Shown piece by piece: positions 8,813 through 17,763 of a stretch of DNA of 64,000 bases. The stretch's first letter is position 1, and each line of letters opens with the position of its first letter. The notes beneath the pieces are model-generated. The model made no database searches and had not been told where the DNA came from. It was given only the letters and a program-made list of their open reading frames with translations. The stretch is from Sphingomonas sp. J315 (lineage in GTDB: Bacteria; Pseudomonadota; Alphaproteobacteria; Sphingomonadales; Sphingomonadaceae). The stretch covers positions 1,922,001 through 1,986,000 of the forward strand of contig NZ_CP088296.1 of the NCBI RefSeq assembly GCF_024666595.1, in the 5' to 3' direction. Made by a program: the position numbers and the translations under genes.

Positions 8813-8886
8813 GTTCCTGCGAAAGCAGGAACCCAGAGCTACAGGCGATTCGGGTTGAAACTCTGGTGTCCTGCTTTCGCAGGGGC
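8813..8886. repeat. Long inverted repeat with nested palindrome (dispersed-repeat type)
   Basis: An arm of about 26 bp starting GTTCCTGCGAAAGCAGGAAC at 8813 is mirrored, with a few mismatches, by an arm ending at 8886. The spacer is about 22 bp. Each arm holds its own smaller palindrome (TTCCTGC-GAAA-GCAGGAA). It lies between the convergent pheA and prfC genes, so it may also work as a terminator, although there is no T run. Sphingomonad genomes carry many copies of a very similar element, to my recollection. Confidence 0.7.
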
Positions 8887-8894
8887 GCAAATCC

Positions 8895-10469
8895 CTACCG
8901 CTCGCGTGTCGCCATGAACTTCACTTTGGAATAGCGGTCGGCGATATAGCCGACTTCCCACGCCGATTTGGCGAGGAACACCGGGTTGCCGTCGCGGTCC
9001 TTGGCCATTGCGGTGCGGTTGAGGTCCATGAATTCCTTCACATCGCCCGCCTCGCCGCCGACCCAGCGCGCCGTGTCGAACGGTGCCGGCTCAAGGTTTG
9101 CGCCGACCTTATATTCGGCATCGAGGCGACTGAGTAGCACTTCGAGCTGAAGCTGGCCGACCACGCCGATGATCCAGTTCGAGCCGATATCCGGGTAAAA
9201 GACCTGGATCACGCCCTCTTCGGACAGGTCGTCGAGCGCCTTGCGCAGCTGCTTGGTCTTGGTCGGATCCTTCAGCACCACGCGGCGCAGGATTTCCGGC
9301 GCGAAATTGGGCAGGCCGGTAAAGCGCACCGCCGCCTTTTCGCTCAGCGTATCGCCGACGCGCAGCGTGCCGTGGTTGGGAATCCCGATGATGTCGCCCG
9401 GAAACGCCTCGTCCGCCAGTTCGCGCTGCTGGGCGAAGAACATGATCGGCGAATGGATCGCGATCGGCTTGCCGTGCCCGCTCGGAGTCAGTTTCATGCC
9501 GCGCTTGAAGGTGCCCGACACCAGCCGCATGAACGCGATTCGGTCGCGGTGGTTGGGATCCATGTTCGCCTGCACCTTGAACACGAATCCGGTGACTTCG
9601 GGATTGTCCGGCGCGACTGGCGCGGGTTCGGCGGGCAAAGCGTGCGGGGGCGGGGCATGGGCCGCGAGCGCGTCGATCAGCGAATCGACCCCGAATTCCT
9701 TGAGCGCTGACCCGAAATAGACCGGGGTCAGATCGCCATTGCGATAGGCGTCGCCATCGAACGTCGCATAGCCCGCCAGCCCCAGCTCGGCTTCCTCGCG
9801 AACCTTGGCGAGCGTCTGCGCCGAGATCAGCGTGTCGAGCTGGGGGTCGTCGAGGCCACTGGTCTGCACCACCTTGCCCTGAAATTCGCGGCTGTCTCCC
9901 TCGGGAAGCAGCAGGCGATGGTCGACCAGGTCGTAAATCCCCTCGAACTGGCCGCCCATGCCGACCGGCCAGGTCATCGGCGCGACGTCGAGCGCGAGCA
10001 GGTCGGCGATCTCGTCGAGGATCTCGAACATCTCACGGCCCTCGCGGTCGACCTTGTTGACGAAGGTGATGATCGGCACGTTGCGCAGCCGGCACACTTC
10101 GAACAGCTTGCGTGTCTGGCTTTCGATGCCCTTGGCGGCGTCGATCACCATCACCGCCGAATCGACCGCAGTCAGCGTGCGATAGGTATCCTCGCTGAAA
10201 TCCTCGTGCCCCGGCGTGTCGAGCAGATTGAAGGTGATGCCGTCGCGCTCGAACGTCATCACCGATGAGGTGACCGAAATCCCGCGCTGCTGTTCGATCT
10301 TCATCCAGTCCGACCGTGCGCGTCGCGCCTGGCCGCGTGCCTTCACTTCGCCGGCAAGATGGATCGCGCCGCCGAACAGCAGCAGCTTTTCGGTCAGCGT
10401 GGTCTTGCCGGCGTCAGGGTGGGAGATGATCGCGAAGGTGCGACGATCGGGAATCACATTTTCGGGCAT
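8895..10469 (-). CDS. prfC: Peptide chain release factor 3
   Basis: 524 residues, normal RF3 length. GTPase motifs are in order: SHPDAGKTTLTEKLL (P-loop), RGISVTSSVMTF (switch I), DTPGHEDFSEDT (switch II) and NKVDRE. EF-Tu-like domain II and the RF3 C-terminal domain follow. RF3 removes RF1 or RF2 from the ribosome after termination. It stands alone, with no overlap, and converges on pheA across the 8813-8886 inverted repeat. Confidence 0.96.
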   Translation of the reverse strand: MPENVIPDRRTFAIISHPDAGKTTLTEKLLLFGGAIHLAGEVKARGQARRARSDWMKIEQQRGISVTSSVMTFERDGITFNLLDTPGHEDFSEDTYRTLTAVDSAVMVIDAAKGIESQTRKLFEVCRLRNVPIITFVNKVDREGREMFEILDEIADLLALDVAPMTWPVGMGGQFEGIYDLVDHRLLLPEGDSREFQGKVVQTSGLDDPQLDTLISAQTLAKVREEAELGLAGYATFDGDAYRNGDLTPVYFGSALKEFGVDSLIDALAAHAPPPHALPAEPAPVAPDNPEVTGFVFKVQANMDPNHRDRIAFMRLVSGTFKRGMKLTPSGHGKPIAIHSPIMFFAQQRELADEAFPGDIIGIPNHGTLRVGDTLSEKAAVRFTGLPNFAPEILRRVVLKDPTKTKQLRKALDDLSEEGVIQVFYPDIGSNWIIGVVGQLQLEVLLSRLDAEYKVGANLEPAPFDTARWVGGEAGDVKEFMDLNRTAMAKDRDGNPVFLAKSAWEVGYIADRYSKVKFMATRER

Positions 10470-10510
10470 CGCGGCCCTCTAGCGGCAAGTGGCGCGTGAA
10501 TCGAGGGGTC

Positions 10511-11333
10511 TCACCCCCGCCGCTTCTTGGATCGCCGCCGCGCGCGCTCCATCATCACGATCCGCTCAAAGCACGCCATCACCTCCTCTCGCGGGTGGCG
10601 GCGCTCGATCCGGCGCAGGCGGAAATGGACGTGCGCCATCTTCTGATAGTAGCGGGTGAAGACGGTGTTGATCGCCGCCCCGGTCGCGGCGCTGACCACC
10701 GGGGCGGCGCGTGCGGCGATCGTCTGGCCCATCGTCCGCCCCAGCCGTGGCACCACCGCGCCGATCACGCCCGACACCGATTGATGGCTGAGCGCGATGC
10801 GTCCGGCCCACAGCCCGGTATCGGTCGCGTCGTCGTCGCTGAGCGGGCCGCCCAGGCCGAACACCGCGATACACTGCGCGCGCACCTCCGGATCGTCGAT
10901 ATCCTCGCCATAATGCGCCGCGATCTGCTGGATAGATCGCAGGATCAGCGTGGTGGTAACCGCAAGGTCGGCCAGCGTGGTGCCGACCCCGCCCAACCCG
11001 CCGATCGCGCCGGTGAACCCGGCGGCGAAGCGGTGAAACCCCTCGCTATTCTTCACCGGCCGCGTGTCGCCGGGCGCGCGACGGTTGGACTTGTTGGTGC
11101 GGAACGCGAAAGCATAGCTCTGGCGCAGCGCCAGATCGAGCATCCCCCTGCAGCTTGGCCTCCCAGTCGTCGGGGAGCCACTCGATGATGGAATCGGCCT
11201 GTTTCCCCGCCTGTTTGGCGAGGTTCATCAGCACGCTGCCCGCGTCCTCATGGAATTCGGCGATGGCGAGCAGCTCGACGAGATCGTCCTCGCCGAACGC
11301 AGCGCATGCATTGCCGGGATCGATCGACTCCAT
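10511..11333 (-). CDS. EcsC-family protein, apparent +1 frameshift at 11144-11148
   Basis: Two overlapping frames form one EcsC-like protein. The N-terminal part (from MESIDPGNACAAFGEDD through SVLMNLAKQAGKQADSIIEWL) ends in frame one. The C-terminal part (MLDLALRQSYAFAFRTN through GFTGAIGGLGGVGTTLADLAVTT) continues in frame two. They join at a five-base C run on the + strand; dropping one base gives 273 residues. The glycine-rich GAIGGLGGVGTTLADLA is the family core. EcsC function is unknown outside Bacillus, where it sits with an ABC transporter; no transporter is adjacent here. Confidence 0.75.
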
Positions 11334-11416
11334 CACCTGCCCCCGGCGGACAGGCTATTGGTTAACGCCGCGATGGCAAGGGGCGCGACGCGGCCGATCC
11401 CGTCGCGGGACTCGTC

Positions 11417-12154
11417 CTACGCCTCGCGATGCACCGCAAAGCCGGCGAAATCCTGGTTCACCGGCATCAGTTCGAGCCGGTTGATGTTGAGGTGCGGCGG
11501 CAGGGTCGCGACCCAGAGCAGGGTTTCGGCGATGTCCTCGGCGGTCATTGGATGGACGCCCGCATAGAGCCGGTCGGACGCAGTCTTGTCGCCGCCGGTG
11601 CGCACGGTCATGAACTCGGTCTCGACCATCCCCGGCTCGATCGAGGTCACACGGACCCCGGTGCCGTGCAGATCGGCACGCAGCGCGAGGCTGAAATGAT
11701 TCACGAACGCCTTGGTCCCGGCATAGACATTGCCGGCCGGATAGACATAGCTGCCCGCGACCGAGCCGAGATTGATGATCGCGCCGCGCCGTTCGATCAG
11801 CATCGGCAGCAACTTGTGGGTGATCGACATCATCGCAGTGACGTTGGTGTCGACCATCGTCTTCCAGTTATCGAGATCGGCCTGCTGCGCCTTCTCAAGG
11901 CCCCGGGCGAGCCCCGCATTGTTGATCAGCAGATCGATGTCGGCAAACGGTTCGGGCAGCGATGCCAGCGCGGCATCCCGCGCAGCCTCGTCGCGAATGT
12001 CGAATTCGAGCGTGTGGACGCCGTCGCTCTTCAGCGCCGCCAGCCGGTCCGCCCGGCGACCCGTCGCAACGACATGCCAGCCAGAATCGGCAAAGGCATG
12101 CACCGCCGCTTCGCCGATCCCTGCTGTCGCGCCGGTGATGAGTACGGTTGGCAT
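11417..12154 (-). CDS. SDR oxidoreductase, YdfG-like (3-hydroxy acid dehydrogenase)
   Basis: 245 residues, classical short-chain dehydrogenase. It has the nucleotide-binding TGATAGIGEA, the NNAG motif (LLINNAGLARG), catalytic Ser in NLGSVAGSY and Tyr-Lys in VYAGTKAFV. The C-terminal HLNINRLELMPVNQ is typical of the YdfG group, which oxidises L-allo-threonine and 3-hydroxy acids and reduces malonic semialdehyde with NADP. The exact substrate is inferred from the group only. Confidence 0.88.
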   Translation of the reverse strand: MPTVLITGATAGIGEAAVHAFADSGWHVVATGRRADRLAALKSDGVHTLEFDIRDEAARDAALASLPEPFADIDLLINNAGLARGLEKAQQADLDNWKTMVDTNVTAMMSITHKLLPMLIERRGAIINLGSVAGSYVYPAGNVYAGTKAFVNHFSLALRADLHGTGVRVTSIEPGMVETEFMTVRTGGDKTASDRLYAGVHPMTAEDIAETLLWVATLPPHLNINRLELMPVNQDFAGFAVHREA

Positions 12155-12234
12155 GGTCCGGGTCCTTTCGCTGGAGACCCACGCCCTATGGTCATTCGTC
12201 CGACACGCTGCAATGATCGCCCACCGAGAGCATC

Positions 12235-12762
12235 ATGGAATCGCTGAAAATCATCCTCTTCGCGATCTTGGCGGCGGTCGTTTACGGTATCCTGCACGAT
12301 CAGGTGACCGCGCATGTGTGCGTCGAGTATTTCACGATCGGGCATCCACCGGTCTTTGCCACGGACTCACCGTTTCTTCTCGCGATCGGCTGGGGCGTCA
12401 TCGCAACTTGGTGGGTCGGCCTGATCCTCGGGATCCTGCTTGCGTTGGCTGCGCGAGTGGGCCGTGCTCCAAAGCTCAGAGTCAATGACGTGCGCGCCGG
12501 GATCGTCCGGCTCATGCTGGTAAGCGCTGGCGGGGCAGCGGTCGGCGGCATAGTCGGGGCGCTACTCGCCGCGCAGGGTGCCATTTGGCTCGTCGGCGAG
12601 ATGGCGGCCCGTGTTCCGGAAGACCGCCACGTCGCCTTTCTAACCGTCGGCTTCGCGCATAGCGCTAGCTATGCAATCGGGATACTGGGCGGCCTGTTCC
12701 TGGCCGCATGGACGTGGCGCAGACGGCGGCGCGCCACCGCTACCCGACCGCTAGCCGGGTAG
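12235..12762 (+). CDS. Integral membrane protein of unknown function (four predicted helices)
   Basis: 175 residues from ATG 12235. Hydrophobic segments lie near residues 5-22 (IILFAILAAVVYGIL), 47-72 (FLLAIGWGVIATWWVGLILGIL), 92-118 (LVSAGGAAVGGIVGALLAAQG) and 140-160 (YAIGILGGLFLAAW), with a basic C-terminal tail (RRRRRA). I do not recognise the family. It is divergent from the SDR gene and converges on pheT. Base composition resembles the chromosome. Confidence 0.65.
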   Translation: MESLKIILFAILAAVVYGILHDQVTAHVCVEYFTIGHPPVFATDSPFLLAIGWGVIATWWVGLILGILLALAARVGRAPKLRVNDVRAGIVRLMLVSAGGAAVGGIVGALLAAQGAIWLVGEMAARVPEDRHVAFLTVGFAHSASYAIGILGGLFLAAWTWRRRRRATATRPLAG

Positions 12763-12772
12763 CGGGCAAGGT

Positions 12773-15183
12773 TCAGCCGCGCAGGCTCGCGCCCAGCTTT
12801 GCTGCCGCCGCGACGACCTTGTCGGCCACCGCCTTGATCTCCGCGTCGGTGAAGCTCTTTTCGCCCGGTTGCAGCGTCACTTCGACCGCGAGGCTCTTCT
12901 TGCCGTCCTCGACGCCCGCGCCGGTGAACAGGTCGAACAGGCGGGCGTCGGTGATGCTGGCTTTGTCCGCACCCTTGACCGCGCGGACCAGATCGCCCGC
13001 CGCCAGCGTGCTCGGCACGATGAACGCGAAATCGCGCGTCACCGCCTGCAACGCCGGGGGCGTGTAGGCCGGACGGGCGAAGCCGGTCGCGCGCTTGGTC
13101 GGGATCGCGTCGAGGAACATCTCGACCGCGGCGACCGGGCCGTCGAGGTCGAAGCGCTTGGTCAGGCTCGGGTGGAGCATGCCGAATGCGGCGAGCACTG
13201 TCTTCGGACCCAGCCGCAGCGTCGCCGACTGGCCGGGATGCCAGGCCGCACCCGCTTCGCCCATCACCTGAAGGTTGCCGACCGGCGCGCCGGCGGCTTC
13301 GAGCAGTGCCAGTGCCTCACCCTTGGCATCGAACGCGCCGAAGGGCTGCGCCTTGCCGTTCGCCCAGCCGCGCGGGCTGCGGTCGCCCGTGAGCAGGACG
13401 GTGAGCGTCAGCTTCTCGCCATCGGCCAGATAGCGGCGGCCGAGTTCGAACAGGCGCACGCTCGTCGCGCCGCGCTTCACATTGCGCGCCGCCGCCATCA
13501 TCAGGCCGGGCAGCAGCGAGGGGCGCATGACCTTCAGGTCTTCGCTGATCGGGTTGGCGAGCGTCCATGCGCCGCCACCGACCGCTTGCGCCTCGCTCTC
13601 GGAGATGAAGCTCCACGTCACCGCTTCGTTGAGGCCGCGTGCGGCGGCGGTGCGGCGGATGCGGCGTTCCAGCTTCTGCTCGGGCGTCGCGGTCGGCTTG
13701 GCGACGCCGGGCGCGCGGGGGAGGGGGTGGAGGGGACCTTGTCGATCCCCTCGATCCGGATCACTTCCTCGACCAGATCGGCGGGGCCGTCGACGTCGCG
13801 CCGCCAACTGGGGGCGGTGACGCGGAAGCCGTCGCACGCGTCGTCCAGCTCACACGGGTCGCCATTGGCGTCGAGCGGCTGGACGGTGAAGCCCAGCGAT
13901 TCGAGGATGTCGCGCTGCCGCTCTGCCGGGATCGCCATGCCACCCAGCGTCTCGGCGAGACGCGGGTCATAGCCGGTGGTGATGCCGACTTTCGGCACCG
14001 TGCCCGCGCGCGTCACTTCGCTCGCGGTTCCGCCGCAGATCTGCGTCACCAGCCGCGCGGCGATGGCGATGCCGTCGTCAAGGAACTCGGGATCGACGCC
14101 GCGCTCGAACCGGGTGCGGGCGTCCGAAGTGAGCAGCAGCTTCTGCCCCGCTCGCGCAATCGCCTCCGGCTCGAAATAGGCGCATTCGATCACGACGTCG
14201 GTGGTCGTTTCCGACACGCCGGTGTCCTCGCCGCCCATGATCCCACCGATATCGTGGACGCCATTATCGTCCGCGATCACCGTGATCGTCTCGTCGAGCG
14301 TGTAGGTCTTTTCGTTGAGCGCCAGCACCTGCTCGCCCGGCTTTGCCTTGCGCACGGTCAGCGCACCGCTGAGCTTCGCCTTGTCATAGACGTGGAGCGG
14401 GCGGCCGAGGTCAATCATCACATAGTTGGTGATGTCGACCAGCGCGCTGATCGGGCGCTGGCCGATCGCCTTCAACCGGCGCTGCATCCAGTCGGGCGCG
14501 GCACTGTTAGTGACGCCACTGACGGTCTGGCCGAAATAGGCAGGGCAGCCTTCGGGTGCCTCGATCCGCACCTCCGGCCCCGGCCCACTGGCGGGAACCG
14601 GGGTGGCGTCGAGCGGCTTCAACGTGCCGAGACCCGCAGCGGCAAGGTCGCGGGCAATGCCACGTACGCCCATGCAATCCTGACGGTTGGGCGTGATCGA
14701 CACGTCGATCACCGGATCGTCGAGCCCGGCATAATCCGGGAACGCCGTGCCGACCGGCGCATCCTCGGGCAGTTCGATGATGCCGTCATGATCGTCGCCC
14801 AGCTCCAGCTCGCGGCTGGAACACATCATGCCGTTCGATTCGACGCCGCGCACCGCCGCGACCTTCAGCACCATGCCGTTGGCGGGCACCGTTGCGCCGG
14901 GCAGGCCGAGCACGCCGACGAGGCCAGCGCGGGCATTGGGCGCGCCGCACACGATCTGCAGCGGCGCGCCGTCTCCGGCATCGACGGTCAGCACCTGCAG
15001 CTTGTCGGCCTGCGGATGCCGCTCGGCGGTCAGCACGCGCGCGACCTTGAACGCGGCCAGCGCCGCGCCGGGATTCTCCACGCCCTCGACCTCATGCCCG
15101 ATGCGGTTCAGGGCATCGAGGACGTCGGTCAGCGAGGCATCGGTGTCGAGATGCTCCTTGAGCCAGCTCAGCGTGAACTTCAT
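12773..15183 (-). CDS. pheT: Phenylalanyl-tRNA synthetase beta subunit, apparent -1 frameshift near 13717-13727
   Basis: The N-terminal frame ([18 protein letters not shown]) carries the tRNA-binding domain, B3/B4 editing domain and B5 domain up to IEGIDKVPS. The C-terminal frame resumes at [19 protein letters not shown] and runs to the anticodon-binding FDX domain. One missing base in C5 runs on the coding strand (13717-13727) explains the split; adding it gives 803 residues, the normal size. PheT with PheS charges tRNA-Phe and is essential, so a consensus error is far likelier than a null allele. It overlaps the pheS stop as ATGA once pheS is corrected. Confidence 0.92.
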
Positions 15184-16267
15184 GCGCCAACTCCCCCGAC
15201 AGCGTGGGCACGTCGAGTGCCGAGAAGCCGTAATGCTTCAGCCAGCGCAGGTCGCCGTCGAAGAATGCGCGCAAATCGTCCATCCCATATTTGAGCATCG
15301 CGAGGCGATCGACCCCGGTGCCGAAGGCAAAGCCCTGCCATTCATCCGGGTCCAGCCCGCATGCCTCGATCACCCGGCGGTGGACCATGCCGCTGCCCAG
15401 CACCTCCATCCAGCCGCCGCCCTCGGCATCGCCGCTGCCGCCGATCACGCGCTTGCCGTTGATCCAGGTGAAGCCGACATCGACCTCCGCGCTCGGCTCG
15501 GTGAATGGGAAATAGCTCGGGCGCAGACGCAGCACGATGTCGTCACGCTCGAAATAGGCCTTGAGAAAGGTCTCCAGCGTCCATTTGAGGTGGCCGAGCG
15601 TGATCCCCTTGTCGATCACCAGCCCCTCGATCTGGTGGAACATCGGCGTGTGGGTCGCGTCGCTGTCGCTGCGATAGACGCGGCCCGGCGCGATGATGCG
15701 GATCGGCGGCGTCTGGCTGGTCATGGTGCGGATCTGCACGGGGCTGGTGTGCGTGCGCAGCACCATGGGCCGCTCATGCTCGCCGGCGAGGTAGAAGGTG
15801 TCGTGCATCGCGCGCGCCGGATGCGTCTCCGGAATGTTGAGCGCGGTGAAATTGTGCCAGTCGTCCTCGATCTCCGGCCCGGTCGCGACGGCAAAGCCCA
15901 TATCAGCGAAGATTTCGGCGAGCTCGTCCATCACCTGGCTGATCGGGTGGACGGTGCCGGCGGGCACGCTATCGACCGGCAGCGTCATGTCGAGCGTCTC
16001 GCTGGCGAGCTTCGCCTCGAGCGCCGCGGATTCGAGCGTCGCCTTCCGCACCGCGATCGCCTCGGTCACCACTTCGCGCAGGCCGTGAATGCGCGGGCCG
16101 GTCTCCTGCCGCTCTTCCGGTGACATCCCGCCGAGTGTCTTGAGCAGGCCCGTGACGGCACCCTGCTTGCCCAGCGCATGCACGCGCACGGCCTCCAGCG
16201 CGTCGACGCCGGCAGCCGCGTCGATCGCGGCGAGAAGGTCGGCCTTGAGTTGGTCGAGATCGGTCAT
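15180..16267 (-). CDS. pheS: Phenylalanyl-tRNA synthetase alpha subunit, apparent -1 frameshift at 15193-15197
   Basis: Catalytic subunit with a coiled-coil N-terminus and the class II core: motif 2 region [20 protein letters not shown], and motif 3 in [18 protein letters not shown]. As given, the frame runs past [12 protein letters not shown] into pheT, ending only at 15092. Adding one base to the five-base run at 15193-15197 makes the end LSGGVGA-stop, with TGA overlapping the pheT ATG. That gives 362 residues, the usual length and the usual pheST junction. The start is ATG 16267 ([11 protein letters not shown]). Confidence 0.93.
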
Positions 16268-16318
16268 CGAATTTCCGTTCATTGGTCTATTGGCCCGAAC
16301 CGCAGACGGGCGCGAAGG

Positions 16319-16939
16319 TCAAGCCCGACTGCCCAGCAAAGCGATGCCGAACGCGACGAACACGCCGCCGGTCACCCGGTTGAACAGCCGCTGACGGTTG
16401 GCAGGCGCGAGCCAGGCGGACAGCGACCGCCCGCCCAACGCGTACATGCTGAACCAGAATGCCTCGATCGCGGCAAAGCTGACGATCAGGGTTGCGAGCT
16501 GTGGCGCGAACGGCGCGTTGGTGTCGATAAACTGCGGGAATAGCGCGGCGGCGAAGATGATCAGCTTGGGATTAGAAAATCCGGTGCCGAGCCCGGCCCC
16601 GAACATTGCGGGGAGGGAAGGCGGGGCAGGCTTCTCCGCGTCGGCATCGCCGCCGACCGGCGCCCGCCACGCCTTGATCCCCAGCCACACCAGATAGCCG
16701 ACCCCGGCATAGCGCAGCGCATCGAACAGCACCGGTGACGCCTTGAGCAGCGCGCCCAGTCCGGCGGCTGAGGCGAGCAGACAGACGAGGTTCGCGGTCA
16801 TCAGCCCCGCCATCGACGCAACCGACCGGCGCGCGCCGTGATGGATGCTCTGCACCATGACGTGAAGCATGTTCGGCCCCGGCGTCGCGGAGATCAGGAA
16901 CACGGCGGTGACATAGAGCCACCAGGTCTGGAGCGTCAT
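16319..16939 (-). CDS. LysE/RhtB-family amino-acid exporter
   Basis: 206 residues from ATG 16939 (MTLQTWWLYVTAVF). The family signature FLISATPGPNMLHVM occurs in the first helix, with about six hydrophobic segments in total and the conserved GFSNPKLIIFAAALFPQF. LysE-family proteins export amino acids or related metabolites across the inner membrane; the substrate cannot be told from sequence. It sits between pheS and the rplT terminator. Confidence 0.9.
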   Translation of the reverse strand: MTLQTWWLYVTAVFLISATPGPNMLHVMVQSIHHGARRSVASMAGLMTANLVCLLASAAGLGALLKASPVLFDALRYAGVGYLVWLGIKAWRAPVGGDADAEKPAPPSLPAMFGAGLGTGFSNPKLIIFAAALFPQFIDTNAPFAPQLATLIVSFAAIEAFWFSMYALGGRSLSAWLAPANRQRLFNRVTGGVFVAFGIALLGSRA

Positions 16940-16964
16940 CGGTCGAACCCTCTCGGGGGACAAG

Positions 16965-16997
16965 AAAAAGGGCGCCGGTGGATGTCCACCGGCGCCC
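16965..16997 (-). terminator. Rho-independent terminator of the rpmI-rplT operon
   Basis: On the reverse strand a perfect 13-bp stem (GGGCGCCGGTGGA with its complement) with a very short loop is followed by TTTTT. It lies 26 bases past the rplT stop and fits as the end of the ribosomal-protein transcript. Confidence 0.85.
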
Positions 16998-17022
16998 CAT
17001 ATTCGGTCGCTACAGGCTTGCC

Positions 17023-17388
17023 TCAGGCGGCCTGGGGCAGAGCCGCCTTCGCCTGCGCGATGATGGCGGTAAACGCCTCACCTTCGTGCATCGCGATGTC
17101 GGCCAGGACCTTCCGGTCCAGTTCGATACCGGCGAGCTTCAGCCCGTGCATGAACTGCGAATAGGTCAGGCCCTCGGCGCGGACGCCGGCGTTGATGCGC
17201 TGAATCCAGAGAGCCCGGAAGCTGCGCTTCTTAACCTTGCGGTCGCGATAGGCGTATTGGCCGGCCTTTTCGACGGCCTGGCGCGCGATGCGGATGGTGT
17301 TCTTGCGACGGCCATAATAGCCCTTCGCCTGATCCAGAATCCGCTTGTGCTTCGCCTTGGTGGTTACACCACGTTTGACACGTGCCAT
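17023..17388 (-). CDS. rplT: 50S ribosomal protein L20
   Basis: 121 residues starting [19 protein letters not shown], followed by [13 protein letters not shown] and [20 protein letters not shown], the L20 signature. L20 is a primary 23S rRNA binder needed for early 50S assembly. It follows rpmI by 13 bp on the same strand and ends at a strong terminator. The infC gene that often precedes rpmI is absent here. Confidence 0.98.
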   Translation of the reverse strand: MARVKRGVTTKAKHKRILDQAKGYYGRRKNTIRIARQAVEKAGQYAYRDRKVKKRSFRALWIQRINAGVRAEGLTYSQFMHGLKLAGIELDRKVLADIAMHEGEAFTAIIAQAKAALPQAA

Positions 17389-17401
17389 GGTCTGCTACTC
17401 C

Positions 17402-17605
17402 TTACTTGAGGCCGTAGGGCGCCCAGAGGCGCACATGGCCGGCATCAGCTTCGGACAGGACCGACGTGCCGCGGTTGGTGCGAATATATTTCGCGTTATG
17501 GCTGCTCAGGCGGTGACGCTTGCCGGCGACGCCGTGCTTCACCTTGCCCGTCGCGGTGAATTTGAAGCGCTTCTTCACACCGCTCTTGGTCTTCATCTTG
17601 GGCAT
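17402..17605 (-). CDS. rpmI: 50S ribosomal protein L35
   Basis: 67 residues, strongly basic, starting [20 protein letters not shown], with [14 protein letters not shown], typical of L35. It is the first gene of the rpmI-rplT pair. A GGAGA ribosome site stands just upstream. About 160 bp to the divergent AsmA-like gene leaves room for promoters of both; infC is not adjacent. Confidence 0.98.
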   Translation of the reverse strand: MPKMKTKSGVKKRFKFTATGKVKHGVAGKRHRLSSHNAKYIRTNRGTSVLSEADAGHVRLWAPYGLK

Positions 17606-17763
17606 TTCCGTCTCCTTTTACGCGCGACGATCACGAACAGCCCCGGCAGCCCTTGTTAGCCGGGCGGTTCCCCTGAATCGCGGAAAGGCGGGCCAGTAGC
17701 GAGGAACGGTGGGAAAAGCAAGGTTCGGAACTGAATTGGTATCCTGAGTCTTTTCACGCTGTC

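Noticed and set aside
15092..15179. pheS C-terminal extension into pheT
   Set aside because: The added peptide is pheT out of frame; one added base restores the standard end.
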